Shown: positions 7,837-16,915, counted from the first letter of the stretch. The stretch: 64,000 bases of DNA from Saprospiraceae bacterium (GCA_024103005.1 JAGFJA010000027.1:24949-88948); one strand, 5' to 3'. The notes: generated by a model not told the origin, from the letters alone. Numbers and translations are program-made.

Positions 7837-10449
7837 TTATCTATAGAGGGTCACTTCACCTCTTCTGGAGTCTATGATTCCTCCTTGAAGCAGTTGGTAT
7901 TTCACTATAAACACATAAGTGTCACTTGGCGCTTCTTTCCCTTTGTAATTTCCATCCCAGCCATTGTTGGAATTCTTCTCACTGTAAACTTCCTGTCCCC
8001 AGCGATTGACGATGGTGAGTTCAAGTAGCTTCACACCATCCGGAATGACTGCCTTAAAAACATCATTTTTGGAGTCTCCGTTGGGAGAAAAAGCATTCGG
8101 CATATTGATATAAGGTGTGATACCTGAAACCTGAATTTTGCCTGAACCTAAGCAATAGTTGCCATTACCCGGTAATAAGAAGGCCTCTATAAGGTCATTT
8201 TTAGATTCCAGGACAATTTCATGGCTGCTTCCATGTACACCAAGGTCTCTTCCGTTGATTTTCCACTGATAGCTGGCACCCGGAACCGGGTTGACTACGC
8301 TGGCTGTGACCGGATTTCCTATAGCTACATTATCTGGAGGTGAAACTGTTATTTCAAATACTGAAGGCGGACTGATTTTTACGTTAACTCCGCCATAGGC
8401 AGGGCAACCATCCTGTATGCCGGATACCACGAAGTTCAGGTCGGAATCTGTTGTTAAAGTCGTTGTCGGACAATCTTTACAACTGGTTTTTTCGCCCGGT
8501 GACCACGATATATTTTCCGCAGCCGATGTGACACTTACTTCAACAGGTTCATTGGGGCAAATGGTAGTATCTGTTACGGTAAGCCCGATGTATTGTTTGT
8601 TGATGTGTACAGTCATACTCCCTTCTCCGGGACAGCCATCCGCTTTTCCGGTCACGGTATAGGTCGTTGTATTTGCTGTTGTGATTACTGCTGTCTTACA
8701 GTCATTGCTGCAGGTTACTCCTTCGGAAGGCTTCCATTCCAGATCTGTCATATCCGTGACAACATCCACTTTTACAGGTTCATTTTCACAAACGAGCGTA
8801 TCATTCAGAGAGAATTGAATCTTTGGGATTTTTACATAAATCTGCAAAGAATCATAACGTACACAGGCATGGTTTCCTGTCTTACGAATGTAAAGGAATG
8901 TGTCCTGTGTGATGACGGCCAGATTCAATTGGTTTGTCGGATCGACGGCACCCAAAGCATTTCCCCAATCGAAAGTGATGTCGGGATATAAGGTTTTGTC
9001 GTACTGAGGAGAAAATATAGCTACGGTTTCACCCTTACAATAAAAAGGTTTGACGGGCTGATAATCCAGTGGTATTTCCGGAATACTGTCCACTCTTACA
9101 ACGACAGTTTCCGTATATACACAGCTTCCGACGACGAAAGTACCGGTATAGGTAGTAGTCACGGTAGGTTTTGCATAAAACGAACTGTCATTGATAGCTA
9201 CAAAGGTAGAGTCTGAAGGTGTCCAGGTGACTTTTGTTGTCTTAGGACTGAATGAATACTCTATTTTAGTGCTGTCACCCTTGCACAGCTCCACATGATC
9301 AGGTGTTTTTAAGTCAAATCGACCCTCATTTACCTTGATATGGAAGTCGTGTTCAAATGAGCATTGCTTGTCGGTAGAAGTTATTTTAACTTTGTATATA
9401 GCATCTTTTACCGCCGGGTAGTATGGATGGTCAATATCTGTGAAGTTGATGCCGGCCGAAGGGTCGAATTCATAAAATTTAGCCTTTGAAAAGTCACCGA
9501 AAGATACAGGAACCTTATAACAGACGGTTGTATCAGTAAAAGGAGGAATATATTCAGTACCCGGTCTTAATCTTATCGTCAGGGTATCATAAGTGGTGCA
9601 GTTATTTGCAGTGTAGGATACGATGACTTGTGTCTGCTCAGAGATAAGTACCTGCTGTGTATTTGTATTTTGAACCGGGAATAATTCGGCAGGTTGCCAT
9701 GAAAAAACACCTCCCGGTATAGATACACTTGCAGTCAGATGGATGGTTTCGCTGCCGCAAAGGGTGTCTTTATCTGAAGTCAGGTTTAAATCCGGATTGA
9801 AAAAATTAATTTTGATTTTATCGGTAGATTGACAAGTTCCTATGGTTGCATTCAGGCTGACTTCCCCTGATACGGGTGAAATATACTTTGTGATCTGATT
9901 TGTTGGATCATTGACACTTGTCGTTGGTGTCCATGCAAACGTGTTTCCGTCTGAGGCAGTGAGCGTAATATCAACTCCCGGGCAGGCAGTAATGTCCTGA
10001 CCATCATTAATAGTTACGTTAAAGTCATCTTCGATATAGAGGGTATGAGTAGCAACTTGCTGGCCATTGCTCAGGTCAGTTATAGTGATAATAATGTCTT
10101 CACGACCTTCAGGAATCCCGTCCTTGATAACATGGATAGGCAATGTAAATTGCGAAGCGTTGGCATCCAGGCTGATGGTATCACTTTGAAAATTAGTGAA
10201 CGTATAATCTAAATTGAATGTCGCAGAACCGCCAAGGCTGACTAAAAATTTTTTATTTCCGATTGTCGCGCTAGTCGTAAAAATAATGGTACCATCCACC
10301 GCATCGCAATTTTCATAAAAAGCACTTCCTCCTGAGTTGTATTCTACAGTAATCTGGTCAAGAGGTGGATTAGCTGCCTGAGTACTATTTGTGAAGGTGA
10401 TTGATAAAATAAATAGAATCAGACTGAAAGTCGTTATTTTAGATGACAT
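7837..10449 (-). CDS. Gliding-motility-type T9SS secreted protein with Calx-beta and Ig-like repeats
   Basis: This is a large secreted protein of 870 residues, probably exported by the type IX system and displayed on the surface. A Sec signal peptide spans residues about 1-25. A Calx-beta-like domain follows (about 30-145, with FTLPIHVIKDGIPEGREDI). Several Ig/SprB-like units come next, each with a repeated pattern of the type TVTVCxxxPVxV and WTPxxxV, such as SWSPGEKTSCKDCP and EWKPSEGVTCSNDC. The final 90 residues are a type B gliding C-terminal domain: PNAFSPNGDSKNDVF, VNRWGQEVYS, NGWDGNYKG, then the ending GEVTLYR. Paired cysteines in the repeats may form disulfides. The gene is isolated, with short flanks, and the substrate or ligand cannot be told. 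Confidence 0.9.
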   Translation of the reverse strand: MSSKITTFSLILFILSITFTNSTQAANPPLDQITVEYNSGGSAFYENCDAVDGTIIFTTSATIGNKKFLVSLGGSATFNLDYTFTNFQSDTISLDANASQFTLPIHVIKDGIPEGREDIIITITDLSNGQQVATHTLYIEDDFNVTINDGQDITACPGVDITLTASDGNTFAWTPTTSVNDPTNQITKYISPVSGEVSLNATIGTCQSTDKIKINFFNPDLNLTSDKDTLCGSETIHLTASVSIPGGVFSWQPAELFPVQNTNTQQVLISEQTQVIVSYTANNCTTYDTLTIRLRPGTEYIPPFTDTTVCYKVPVSFGDFSKAKFYEFDPSAGINFTDIDHPYYPAVKDAIYKVKITSTDKQCSFEHDFHIKVNEGRFDLKTPDHVELCKGDSTKIEYSFSPKTTKVTWTPSDSTFVAINDSSFYAKPTVTTTYTGTFVVGSCVYTETVVVRVDSIPEIPLDYQPVKPFYCKGETVAIFSPQYDKTLYPDITFDWGNALGAVDPTNQLNLAVITQDTFLYIRKTGNHACVRYDSLQIYVKIPKIQFSLNDTLVCENEPVKVDVVTDMTDLEWKPSEGVTCSNDCKTAVITTANTTTYTVTGKADGCPGEGSMTVHINKQYIGLTVTDTTICPNEPVEVSVTSAAENISWSPGEKTSCKDCPTTTLTTDSDLNFVVSGIQDGCPAYGGVNVKISPPSVFEITVSPPDNVAIGNPVTASVVNPVPGASYQWKINGRDLGVHGSSHEIVLESKNDLIEAFLLPGNGNYCLGSGKIQVSGITPYINMPNAFSPNGDSKNDVFKAVIPDGVKLLELTIVNRWGQEVYSEKNSNNGWDGNYKGKEAPSDTYVFIVKYQLLQGGIIDSRRGEVTLYR

Positions 10450-10507
10450 AAATTATATTTAAAATCTGCTGTAAACATAGTTATTTATTACAAAAAGACC
10501 AAATATT

Positions 10508-10888
10508 TTAATTACACGCATCCATCCATAACCTGACTGAATCGAGTGCAACACTATGTCTTTGATTATCTTGCAGGGATAGAAGGTAATTTATCAAATT
10601 GGTCATGTCTGCCTCTGAAATATTAGGATTGGCAGGCATTTTGACGGGGTTGAGATAGTTGCTGTCTTGAGGCGTGCCGTGCAGAACCAAACAAGGTATC
10701 AACCCGGGGGATGACCGAATGATTTTTGATGTTTTCAGGGACGGATAAAGTGATACCAGTCCTTGACCCTTATCGCCATGACAATTGGCACATTTCTCTT
10801 TATACAGAGCTTTCCCTTGAGGGTAAGGAGCACAGCCCATATACATACAGAACAACAAGGAAAAAAATATAAGGTATTGCTTAATCAT
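10508..10888 (-). CDS. Membrane-anchored c-type cytochrome
   Basis: This is a monohaem cytochrome c carried as a lipoprotein. The lipobox-like MYMGC places the lipidated cysteine at residue 19. The haem motif CANCH is at residues 33-37 within YKEKCANCHGDKGQG. A downstream VKMPANPN offers the axial methionine, and the C-terminal helix NLINYLLSLQ is typical of class I cytochromes. The 126-residue length fits. The start overlaps the stop of the Sco gene by four bases (ATGA), so both are one operon together with the lipoprotein upstream. Context points to electron transfer next to cytochrome oxidase assembly, but the direct partner is unknown. Confidence 0.9.
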   Translation of the reverse strand: MIKQYLIFFSLLFCMYMGCAPYPQGKALYKEKCANCHGDKGQGLVSLYPSLKTSKIIRSSPGLIPCLVLHGTPQDSNYLNPVKMPANPNISEADMTNLINYLLSLQDNQRHSVALDSVRLWMDACN

Positions 10889-11490
10889 TCAGAATCAAGC
10901 AATTGTTGGATTTTAGGTATTAATTTATCGACGTCCTCCGGAATAGTGCCATTACAAAATGCACGGATGTGTCTGTCTTTATCTACCAGAATAATATAAC
11001 CACTGTGGTTAAAACCTCCCGGAGTATCAGGATCTTCAAGCACAATACTCATATAGTTTTTGGATATGCCGAAAATATCTTCCTTCTTCCCGGTAACAAA
11101 CCGCCATTTATCATCATTTATGTGTAACTTGTCTGCATAAGCCTTAAGTCGGGGTACCGAATCATGGCGGGTGTCAATGGAATGGGATAAAAATGCGACA
11201 CGGTCGTCTTTAGCAAAGTGCTCATAAATACGTAACATCTGACCGGTTACGATTGGGCAAATAGTGGGGCAGGAGGTAAAGAAGAAGTCCGTCAGGTAAA
11301 TCTTATTTTTAAAGGTCTCTGCATTGACCGGACGCCCCAGCTGATCGATAAAATTAAAATCCGGAATGGATGGTTTGTCATCAGGGTTTTCTTTTATTCC
11401 CAAATATGGAAGTGGTTGAGGCGATTGCTTACAAGAAGGAAGGATAACTGAAAAGCCGATTAATAAAAGTGCGAATATCTTGATATTCAT
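10885..11490 (-). CDS. SCO1/SenC/PrrC-family copper chaperone lipoprotein
   Basis: Sco proteins deliver copper to the CuA site of cytochrome c oxidase or keep its cysteines reduced. This one has a lipoprotein signal with lipobox ILPSC (Cys20) and a thioredoxin fold. The copper ligands are Cys74 and Cys78 in SCPTICP and His162 in FNHSG, so all three metal-binding residues are present. LTDFFFTSCPTICP and LSHSIDTRHDSVPRLKAYA are strong family signatures. The length of 201 residues is normal. It sits between a lipoprotein gene (24 bases upstream) and a cytochrome c gene (4-base overlap), a sensible respiratory copper operon. Confidence 0.94.
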   Translation of the reverse strand: MNIKIFALLLIGFSVILPSCKQSPQPLPYLGIKENPDDKPSIPDFNFIDQLGRPVNAETFKNKIYLTDFFFTSCPTICPIVTGQMLRIYEHFAKDDRVAFLSHSIDTRHDSVPRLKAYADKLHINDDKWRFVTGKKEDIFGISKNYMSIVLEDPDTPGGFNHSGYIILVDKDRHIRAFCNGTIPEDVDKLIPKIQQLLDSE

Positions 11491-11513
11491 GATGCTGTAT
11501 AGACCTACTTTAA

Positions 11514-12008
11514 TTATTTTATAGGTGTATTTTTTAGTGTCATCTGAGCTACTTTAATACTTTCGCTCATGGTCATCTTCACACCTTCAATTTTCGCACG
11601 CTCCGATTCCAAAAAGGTTTGCCTTACCTTGTCGGATTTTATGGTGTCATAATTTTCCTTAAAATTAAACATCCAGTCAGACATCATATTATCAGCCCTG
11701 TTAAGTTCCGACATTGCATGCCTAAACTGATTTCTGTATTCTTCACTACCATTAAGGGCATCTATGGAGTCCATTTTCATTCTTACGTTTTGTTTCAATA
11801 CTTCGATGTCATTCATTTGAGGCATAATCTCGTCATGGATGGTCATGATTTCATTAAAAAGCGGGGGTTGAGTACTGTCCACTGTGGATACTTGGCCGGC
11901 AGAAGCTGAATTCGCTGTAGCGTCTTTACTGTCAGCCGTAGAATCATTTTTGCAACTGCAAAAAGAACTTAAGAGGAAGATAAAAAATACAAACCTGGAT
12001 AAATTCAT
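11514..12008 (-). CDS. Helical lipoprotein of unknown function, first gene of the Sco operon
   Basis: I do not recognise a named family. The 164-residue product begins with a lipoprotein signal (FLLSSFCSC, lipidated Cys about 19). A low-complexity linker rich in Ala, Ser, Thr and Asp follows to about residue 50. The rest is predicted alpha-helical with regular charged heptads and many methionines, for example IMTIHDEIMPQMNDIEVLKQ. Methionine-rich helices can bind Cu(I), and the gene precedes a Sco copper chaperone by 24 bases, so a copper-linked role is possible but only inferred. An alternative is a structural helical lipoprotein. Upstream lies a 394-base gene-free stretch. Confidence 0.75.
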   Translation of the reverse strand: MNLSRFVFFIFLLSSFCSCKNDSTADSKDATANSASAGQVSTVDSTQPPLFNEIMTIHDEIMPQMNDIEVLKQNVRMKMDSIDALNGSEEYRNQFRHAMSELNRADNMMSDWMFNFKENYDTIKSDKVRQTFLESERAKIEGVKMTMSESIKVAQMTLKNTPIK

Positions 12009-12402
12009 GGATAATAATTTGAGGTAAAAGTAATCAAATTTTTTAATATGTGGATGCTGTCTGAGGATATTGTGCGTATAATAAACAGCACTTTTATACT
12101 AAAAAGATATAAGGATGTGAGGTTTAAAGGATTAAAATCATAGCCTATTGGTTAGCCAAATTTTTATTATCAAATGGAGTGTCATATCTTAATATTTCTT
12201 TTTTATGATAAAATAAGGTTTAGATTTAAAAAATCAATGCATTAGAATTCTGTTTTTTTCTTAGAAGGAGTATTGCTTAAAACAGTAATGCTTGGTTTAT
12301 AAAATACTGTTGATGATCAACGGTATATCCCATTGATTTTTGTGTATTTAGTATGATTTATGAATAATTTAAATTTGATTTATCAGATAGATTTACGCAA
12401 TG
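12009..12402. other. Gene-free AT-rich stretch between DUF5682 gene and Sco operon
   Basis: No coding frame, RNA or repeat family is recognisable in these 394 bases. They should hold the promoter of the Sco operon. One short palindrome, GTTGATGATCAAC at 12309-12321, is visible but could be chance. Confidence 0.5.
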
Positions 12403-14631
12403 TTACTGGCTAAAGGTATTGATATAGCCCTGCAAAACATTAAGTAATTCCGGATGAATGCCGCGTGTTGTTTTTTCATCATCCAGGGCAGGTTTTTGTT
12501 TGCCGGTATGCATTTTGAAGCTTTCTTTCATTGAGGCCGATACATTTGAGAATGCTTTTCTCAATGCGGGCAAGATAGTTCGGAATCTTTCATACTCAAT
12601 ATTTGTAAGCCACATATCTATTATCCTGGTGATTGCGGGTACGGCAAAGGGCGACAGAACTTGACTTTGAAGGATACCTTGGAGCCAGGAAGCAGACGAG
12701 TTGATGTCGTCTAAATCGCTAAGCTCAAAACTCATGGATGTCAATGCGTCCTGAAGTTGAATTTGTTTGTTTTCAAGGCAAATACCTGTCATCCAACCTC
12801 TGAAAATGGAAGGGACGAGATGGTTGTCAGAGATAGCGAAAATAGCCTGTAACCATGTCTGATATATGCTTTCGTCTTCCAGCTTTTTAAGGGACCTGTT
12901 AAGTCGGAGAAGTGACTCCAGTAGGTCTTCCATATTTTCCTCCGATACTGAAATGAGGATGGAGAAAAGGTTGGCGGAAAGGCGTTGGACTAACAATTCA
13001 ATCAGGGTGCGTATCGATGTCAGGTCAAGTGCTCTGACTGAGCCGTATATCCTGAAAGAACACAGTTGAGGTATTAATTCCATCCATGGCCGGTATTCTT
13101 CTATTTTAAATATGGTATTTTCAATCCGGTTAAGGAAGTTTTCTGTCAGTGTATCTATTCCGGCATTCACGATGGGTTTAATCAAGTGGAGCAGCTGATC
13201 CACCTTGATTTTTCCGGATAATTCACCTGAAATTTTAGTTAAGGTAGCTGATTGGATATCTGATCCGTAAACACATTGGTGAAATAAGGTAATAAGATAT
13301 TCTGCCTCCCATTGTAAATCCCAGAATTCATTAAAAGTGCCTTTGGTCGATCGGGTAGGATAGGCTTCTTTACCCCAGTTGATACCTAAGAGCTGAACTC
13401 TCCAAAGTAGTTTGGAAGCTTCCAGTTGAACCGGGTCGCGTAAGTCAAGGATTAACTCGTAAGACTGATTGTCAACCATGTATTTACTTAGTTTGCAGGC
13501 CTTGGTTGAATTTTCAAAGTCATTGATCAGTGCCTGATTTTGGAGGTTTAAGGGTACAGAGCCGAGGTCGTTGCCAATAAAAGCTTCTTTGATTATATTC
13601 TCCGGGTCCGACAGTTGGTCCAGGTTATAAACTGCAACACAGGCTTCTATGATAGTGTCGATGCCGGGAATGTCCCATCCTCTCAGGTTGCCTAGGGTGC
13701 GTGCGAGGTTGACCGATTCAAGGGTATGAGCGAGGCTAATATCATAGCCCTGACCTCGCAGATACACGGAAAGAGCTGATGTAATCGTAATCGGTGCCGA
13801 TGCTCCGTAGTCAAAAATGTGTTCATAATATTTGGGATATTCTATTCCTGCACCGTAATCGTCTAGACTACTCAGTCGCTTGTATGTCCATGGAATCCAG
13901 GTAGCGGTTAATTTTTCCTTAGCCGAGGTGCGGATCAAAGCTTTATCCTCTTTGATAGAATATTCGGAGTAATTCTTTACAAAAGGAAGATGAGCTGCTC
14001 CGGTGATGACAGCAATTTTTTGATATTTTCCTGATTTGAGATATTGTCTTATCTTCAGGCGCATGAAGGCCTCTCTGACTCTGGTGAGGTGGTCACTTCC
14101 GGCTTCGATGGCCGGCTGGATGGACATGATCACTTCTTCGATTTTCCGGAAATTACCTATTGGGTCTGTTGTTTGTTCAAAATTAATTTCCCACCAATGC
14201 TCTACATCTTCGACACCCTGCAATTTGCTCAGGTAGGCAAAGGCTTCCCCTGTATTTTTAATAGGGAGGGTCTCACTTGCTTCTTTTTCTTCCTTCACTG
14301 TAGGTACGGGAGTACTGCCCAATGGAAAATCAATGGGTTCTATTGGTATCCGGTGAAATTTAGCATATTTCAGAGCAATCCATTCAGGGGAAAACTTGGC
14401 AAGAGGTAAAACAAAATTTATTTTCTGTACGCCCGGCTTGAAAAGCAGGATGCCTACCGGCGGGCAGATGTCCGAAAGGTCTGCCTCTCTGATAAATTCA
14501 CCGATGTTTTCAGGAAATTCTATGAGGATGAGGTTGGGGTTGAATTCATTCAGAAAGTTGTCAAGGTCACGTGCACAGCCGGGTCCATGATGACGGATTC
14601 CGATGAATTGTAATTCATTTTGGTTGCTCAT
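12403..14631 (-). CDS. DUF5682 family protein, solitary
   Basis: This 742-residue protein matches DUF5682, a family usually encoded with a MoxR-type AAA ATPase, a von Willebrand A (CoxE-like) protein and a SWIM zinc-finger protein. None of those is next to it here. The N-terminal 220 residues carry the conserved features: GIRHHGPGCARDLD (residues about 11-24), LILIEFPEN (Glu38), EHWWEINFE (about 144-152) and ITGAAHLPFVKN (His214). The His/Glu/His pattern and the order of these motifs resemble the TraB/ChaN/EreA hydrolase-like fold, which is my inference. The remaining 500 residues are helical, with a variable C-terminal repeat-like region. It is cytosolic, with no signal peptide or transmembrane segment. 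The function is unknown. Confidence 0.82.
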   Translation of the reverse strand: MSNQNELQFIGIRHHGPGCARDLDNFLNEFNPNLILIEFPENIGEFIREADLSDICPPVGILLFKPGVQKINFVLPLAKFSPEWIALKYAKFHRIPIEPIDFPLGSTPVPTVKEEKEASETLPIKNTGEAFAYLSKLQGVEDVEHWWEINFEQTTDPIGNFRKIEEVIMSIQPAIEAGSDHLTRVREAFMRLKIRQYLKSGKYQKIAVITGAAHLPFVKNYSEYSIKEDKALIRTSAKEKLTATWIPWTYKRLSSLDDYGAGIEYPKYYEHIFDYGASAPITITSALSVYLRGQGYDISLAHTLESVNLARTLGNLRGWDIPGIDTIIEACVAVYNLDQLSDPENIIKEAFIGNDLGSVPLNLQNQALINDFENSTKACKLSKYMVDNQSYELILDLRDPVQLEASKLLWRVQLLGINWGKEAYPTRSTKGTFNEFWDLQWEAEYLITLFHQCVYGSDIQSATLTKISGELSGKIKVDQLLHLIKPIVNAGIDTLTENFLNRIENTIFKIEEYRPWMELIPQLCSFRIYGSVRALDLTSIRTLIELLVQRLSANLFSILISVSEENMEDLLESLLRLNRSLKKLEDESIYQTWLQAIFAISDNHLVPSIFRGWMTGICLENKQIQLQDALTSMSFELSDLDDINSSASWLQGILQSQVLSPFAVPAITRIIDMWLTNIEYERFRTILPALRKAFSNVSASMKESFKMHTGKQKPALDDEKTTRGIHPELLNVLQGYINTFSQ

Positions 14632-14845
14632 ACTATTCCCATGGAAATTGATAAATCAGATATTAAAGATACATCAATTGTGAAAGATAACTCAATTGAA
14701 AAAATTAAATTTTCCTTGTCTGTTCACATTAATATCCAAAAGTGTCTCTGAACAAATTTCGATTTTATAATTTGTTCTTTTGTGCATAGGATAGAATAAT
14801 CTGCCAATAATTAAATTGAAAGATTTTATCCTAAACCAGGTGTCA

Positions 14846-15778
14846 TTAATAGATTATGTGCTCTTTTGTTTTGTATTCACTATAATCGGTCAGCAAGTGA
14901 GTTGCTAATATTGAATTATCCTTCAATAGACAAGGTATGCCATCAATGATTGGGTAGGCTAAAAAACTTTCTTTTGAATATAATAAGGAATCGCTGTAGT
15001 ATTCTAATGGAGTTTGGGTTACAGGACAAATAAAATCAGCTTTGTTGGAGTTTGTTTCGTTTTTCTCAATTATCAGTAATCCTGTGGGGTTTAATGGGTT
15101 TGCCGTATAGTCAAAGAGCCTGTGTTCAATAATTTTATAGCCTAAATTTTTGGCAGTAGCATAGAGTTCAGTGACATAACCATACTTTTTCATTCTTGCC
15201 TTTGCTATTTCATTTGCAAATTCATAGGCGGGTTCAAGAAGTATCAAATATTTTTTGGTAATTCTATACAATTCTTTTAGCGCTTCGAGTTCCTTTCCGC
15301 CATTGGGCTCCACCGAGTGGGATGAATAGACGATATCAACCGAACTATCCTGTAATGGGATCTCAAATAAATTAGCCGTAAATAGCTTGACATCATTTGA
15401 ATTTAAATCCTTTAGAAGCTCTTTGCCAAATTTTAGCCTTGACCAGGAAATGTCAAATCCAAAGATTTCTGAAGGTCTGTTTTTTATATATTTCAATAAA
15501 GTATATAATGTGGTTGCCTCACCGACCCCTATTTCAAGGATTGATTGGACATCTTCGAATTTATTTATTATTGAAGCTAAAGATCTGCAATATTTTTCAA
15601 GATAATCTTTGTTTTTAGAATACGCCTGGATATATGAACCTGCCTGAAAGTCATAACTGATTAAGATATCTTCAACTTCATTTATTTCATTTTGCCCAAT
15701 ACCCTTTAGATATTGTATTATATTTTCACCGTTTTCATATATTTCTTTGATTTTTTTTAATTGTTGGAATTTTTTCAT
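14846..15778 (-). CDS. Class I SAM-dependent methyltransferase with C-terminal Trm112-like domain
   Basis: The Rossmann methyltransferase core spans residues about 75-200. Motif I is SILEIGVGEATTL (Gly84 and Gly86), followed by the acidic FGFDISWSRL and the post-motif VDIVYSSHSVEPNGG. The C-terminal 65 residues (FICPVTQTPLEYY and YPIIDGIPCLLKD) resemble the small Trm112/YcaR zinc-ribbon-like domain; only two cysteines remain (Cys in ICPV and IPCL), so zinc binding is doubtful. An N-terminal helical region of about 70 residues is unassigned. Proteins of this layout often act on sugars or lipids in surface-polysaccharide loci, but no such genes flank it, so the substrate is unknown. The codon composition is more AT-rich than that of its neighbours. 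Confidence 0.82.
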   Translation of the reverse strand: MKKFQQLKKIKEIYENGENIIQYLKGIGQNEINEVEDILISYDFQAGSYIQAYSKNKDYLEKYCRSLASIINKFEDVQSILEIGVGEATTLYTLLKYIKNRPSEIFGFDISWSRLKFGKELLKDLNSNDVKLFTANLFEIPLQDSSVDIVYSSHSVEPNGGKELEALKELYRITKKYLILLEPAYEFANEIAKARMKKYGYVTELYATAKNLGYKIIEHRLFDYTANPLNPTGLLIIEKNETNSNKADFICPVTQTPLEYYSDSLLYSKESFLAYPIIDGIPCLLKDNSILATHLLTDYSEYKTKEHIIY

Positions 15779-15977
15779 TTTTTTCCTTATTTATAATACT
15801 AAATCTGAAAAAATGGATTGCGGCATGGAAATATTTACGGATACAAGGTAATTTCAAGTATGTATCAAAATATTTCTTACATGTGTTAACCGAAGATCCA
15901 TTTTGTCCCGGGTCGAGGCGCGAAGATGGGACAATTTTTTAATTAAAAGATTAATTTATATTCAAATGAAATGATAA

Positions 15978-16256
15978 ATCTCTTTAAGTCCTGAATTATC
16001 AGCCTTTTGTAAGGACGTTTTCGTATTAACTCTTTGTAGGAGACAGAAGGGAGTCAGTTGTTCAGATTTCAATTATAATCTTGGATTCAATTCCTGTAAG
16101 ATGGGTGATGAAGTGCTCGTCATCAATGGCATGGAAGTGCATATTCAGAAACCACACGGTAGCTTCCTGAAGGGATTGGAAATCGATTCGGAGATTAGGC
16201 TTAAAAACAGAGGCTTTTCTTTTAAGAAATCCAGTGCCGGCAGTACTTTTGGGTGA
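15978..16256 (+). pseudogene. Possible remnant of a PDZ-domain gene 3' end
   Basis: This open frame has no credible start (it follows a TAA at 15975 and its first ATG is at 16101). From 16101 it encodes MGDEVLVINGMEVH, close to the GDxVLxINGxxV strand-turn of PDZ domains, followed by a Leu/Ile-rich helix and a final IRLKNRGFSF strand, the usual end of a PDZ fold. In Bacteroidota, PDZ domains commonly end retropepsin-like proteases or S41/DegP peptidases. The upstream half of such a protein is not visible in any frame, and a rightward terminator follows 48 bases after the stop. I read it as a truncated relic, but a chance resemblance is possible. Confidence 0.35.
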
Positions 16257-16304
16257 GGAACTTCGTTTTCAGCGCAAATTAACACTGTTAAATAAATCAT
16301 AAAT

Positions 16305-16333
16305 AACCGGGTTCGAAGATCCGGTTTTTTTGT
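16305..16333 (+). terminator. Rightward rho-independent terminator
   Basis: AACCGG (16305-16310) pairs with CCGGTT (16321-16326) around a 10-base loop, followed by a T-rich run. No intact rightward gene precedes it; it fits the PDZ-like remnant. Confidence 0.6.
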
Positions 16334-16432
16334 TTTTTTGATGCCATAAAATATTTTTACGTCATAATTCAATGAAAACAAAAGGGAGCTTTCCCGCAAA
16401 AATATTTTAAATCACTAAATCAAATTACTATC

Positions 16433-16915
16433 ATGAAACAATTATGTTTATTTTTCATCCTGTTCCTCATTTCCAATAATACGTTATTTGCTCAGGACTT
16501 GCAACAAGCCAAAATTGATTCACTGCAAAGGGAGATAGATCGGCTCAGGTATGTGGATCGGCTCAGAACTGAAATTCTGCAATTGCAGACCGGTCAAAAA
16601 TCTGCCGAACCAAACTCAGACGCCGGCAGATACGATTTAAGGCGTCAAAAGCGTGTGGCAAGAGCCAACCTCATAGCCGGTACCCTGATGTCACTTGCAG
16701 GGGCATCATTGTTGTCGGCGGGCTTAAATAAGGAAAATGAATTATATGATGCTGGTCCATTTATTTACATAAATGGCGGTGGATTACTGCTTCCCGGCAG
16801 TATCTTGATGATTACGAATATTGTCAAATTGAACAAGTTGACCAAAAAAGAAGGTGGTAAGGAAGTAAGACTGGAAATCAATGGTACCGGTGCACGAATT
16901 GCCTGTACTTTTTGA
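16433..16915 (+). CDS. Secreted/membrane protein with coiled coil and two hydrophobic segments, unknown
   Basis: I do not recognise a family. The 160-residue product has a clear Sec signal peptide (residues 1-20, ending in LFAQ). A short coiled coil follows (about 24-55, LQQAKIDSLQREIDRL), then a basic segment (RRQKRVARA). Two hydrophobic stretches at about 80-100 and 112-132 look like a hairpin of transmembrane or membrane-embedded helices separated by an acidic loop. A basic C-terminal tail completes it. This layout recurs in small Bacteroidota envelope proteins. It converges on upp with 15 bases between stops. The start ATG at 16433 is supported by the signal peptide. Confidence 0.7.
   Translation: MKQLCLFFILFLISNNTLFAQDLQQAKIDSLQREIDRLRYVDRLRTEILQLQTGQKSAEPNSDAGRYDLRRQKRVARANLIAGTLMSLAGASLLSAGLNKENELYDAGPFIYINGGGLLLPGSILMITNIVKLNKLTKKEGGKEVRLEINGTGARIACTF

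Larger units (their letters stand above)
15779..16432. other. 654-base gap holding a gene remnant and terminator-like hairpins
   Basis: No intact gene is visible. A hairpin TTGTCCC/GGGACAA (15903-15934) with six following T residues faces right although no intact rightward gene precedes it. A PDZ-like open frame lies at 15978-16256 and a good rightward terminator at 16305-16333. Together they look like the decayed 3' end of a lost rightward gene. Confidence 0.45.

Noticed and set aside
12309..12321. Palindrome GTTGATGATCAAC in the gap upstream of the Sco operon as an operator
   Set aside because: A single short palindrome in AT-rich DNA is expected by chance; no second copy or nearby promoter supports it.
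16305..16333. GGTTCGAAGATCC resembles a tRNA T-arm
   Set aside because: No acceptor, D or anticodon arms are present around it; it is the loop of a rho-independent terminator.
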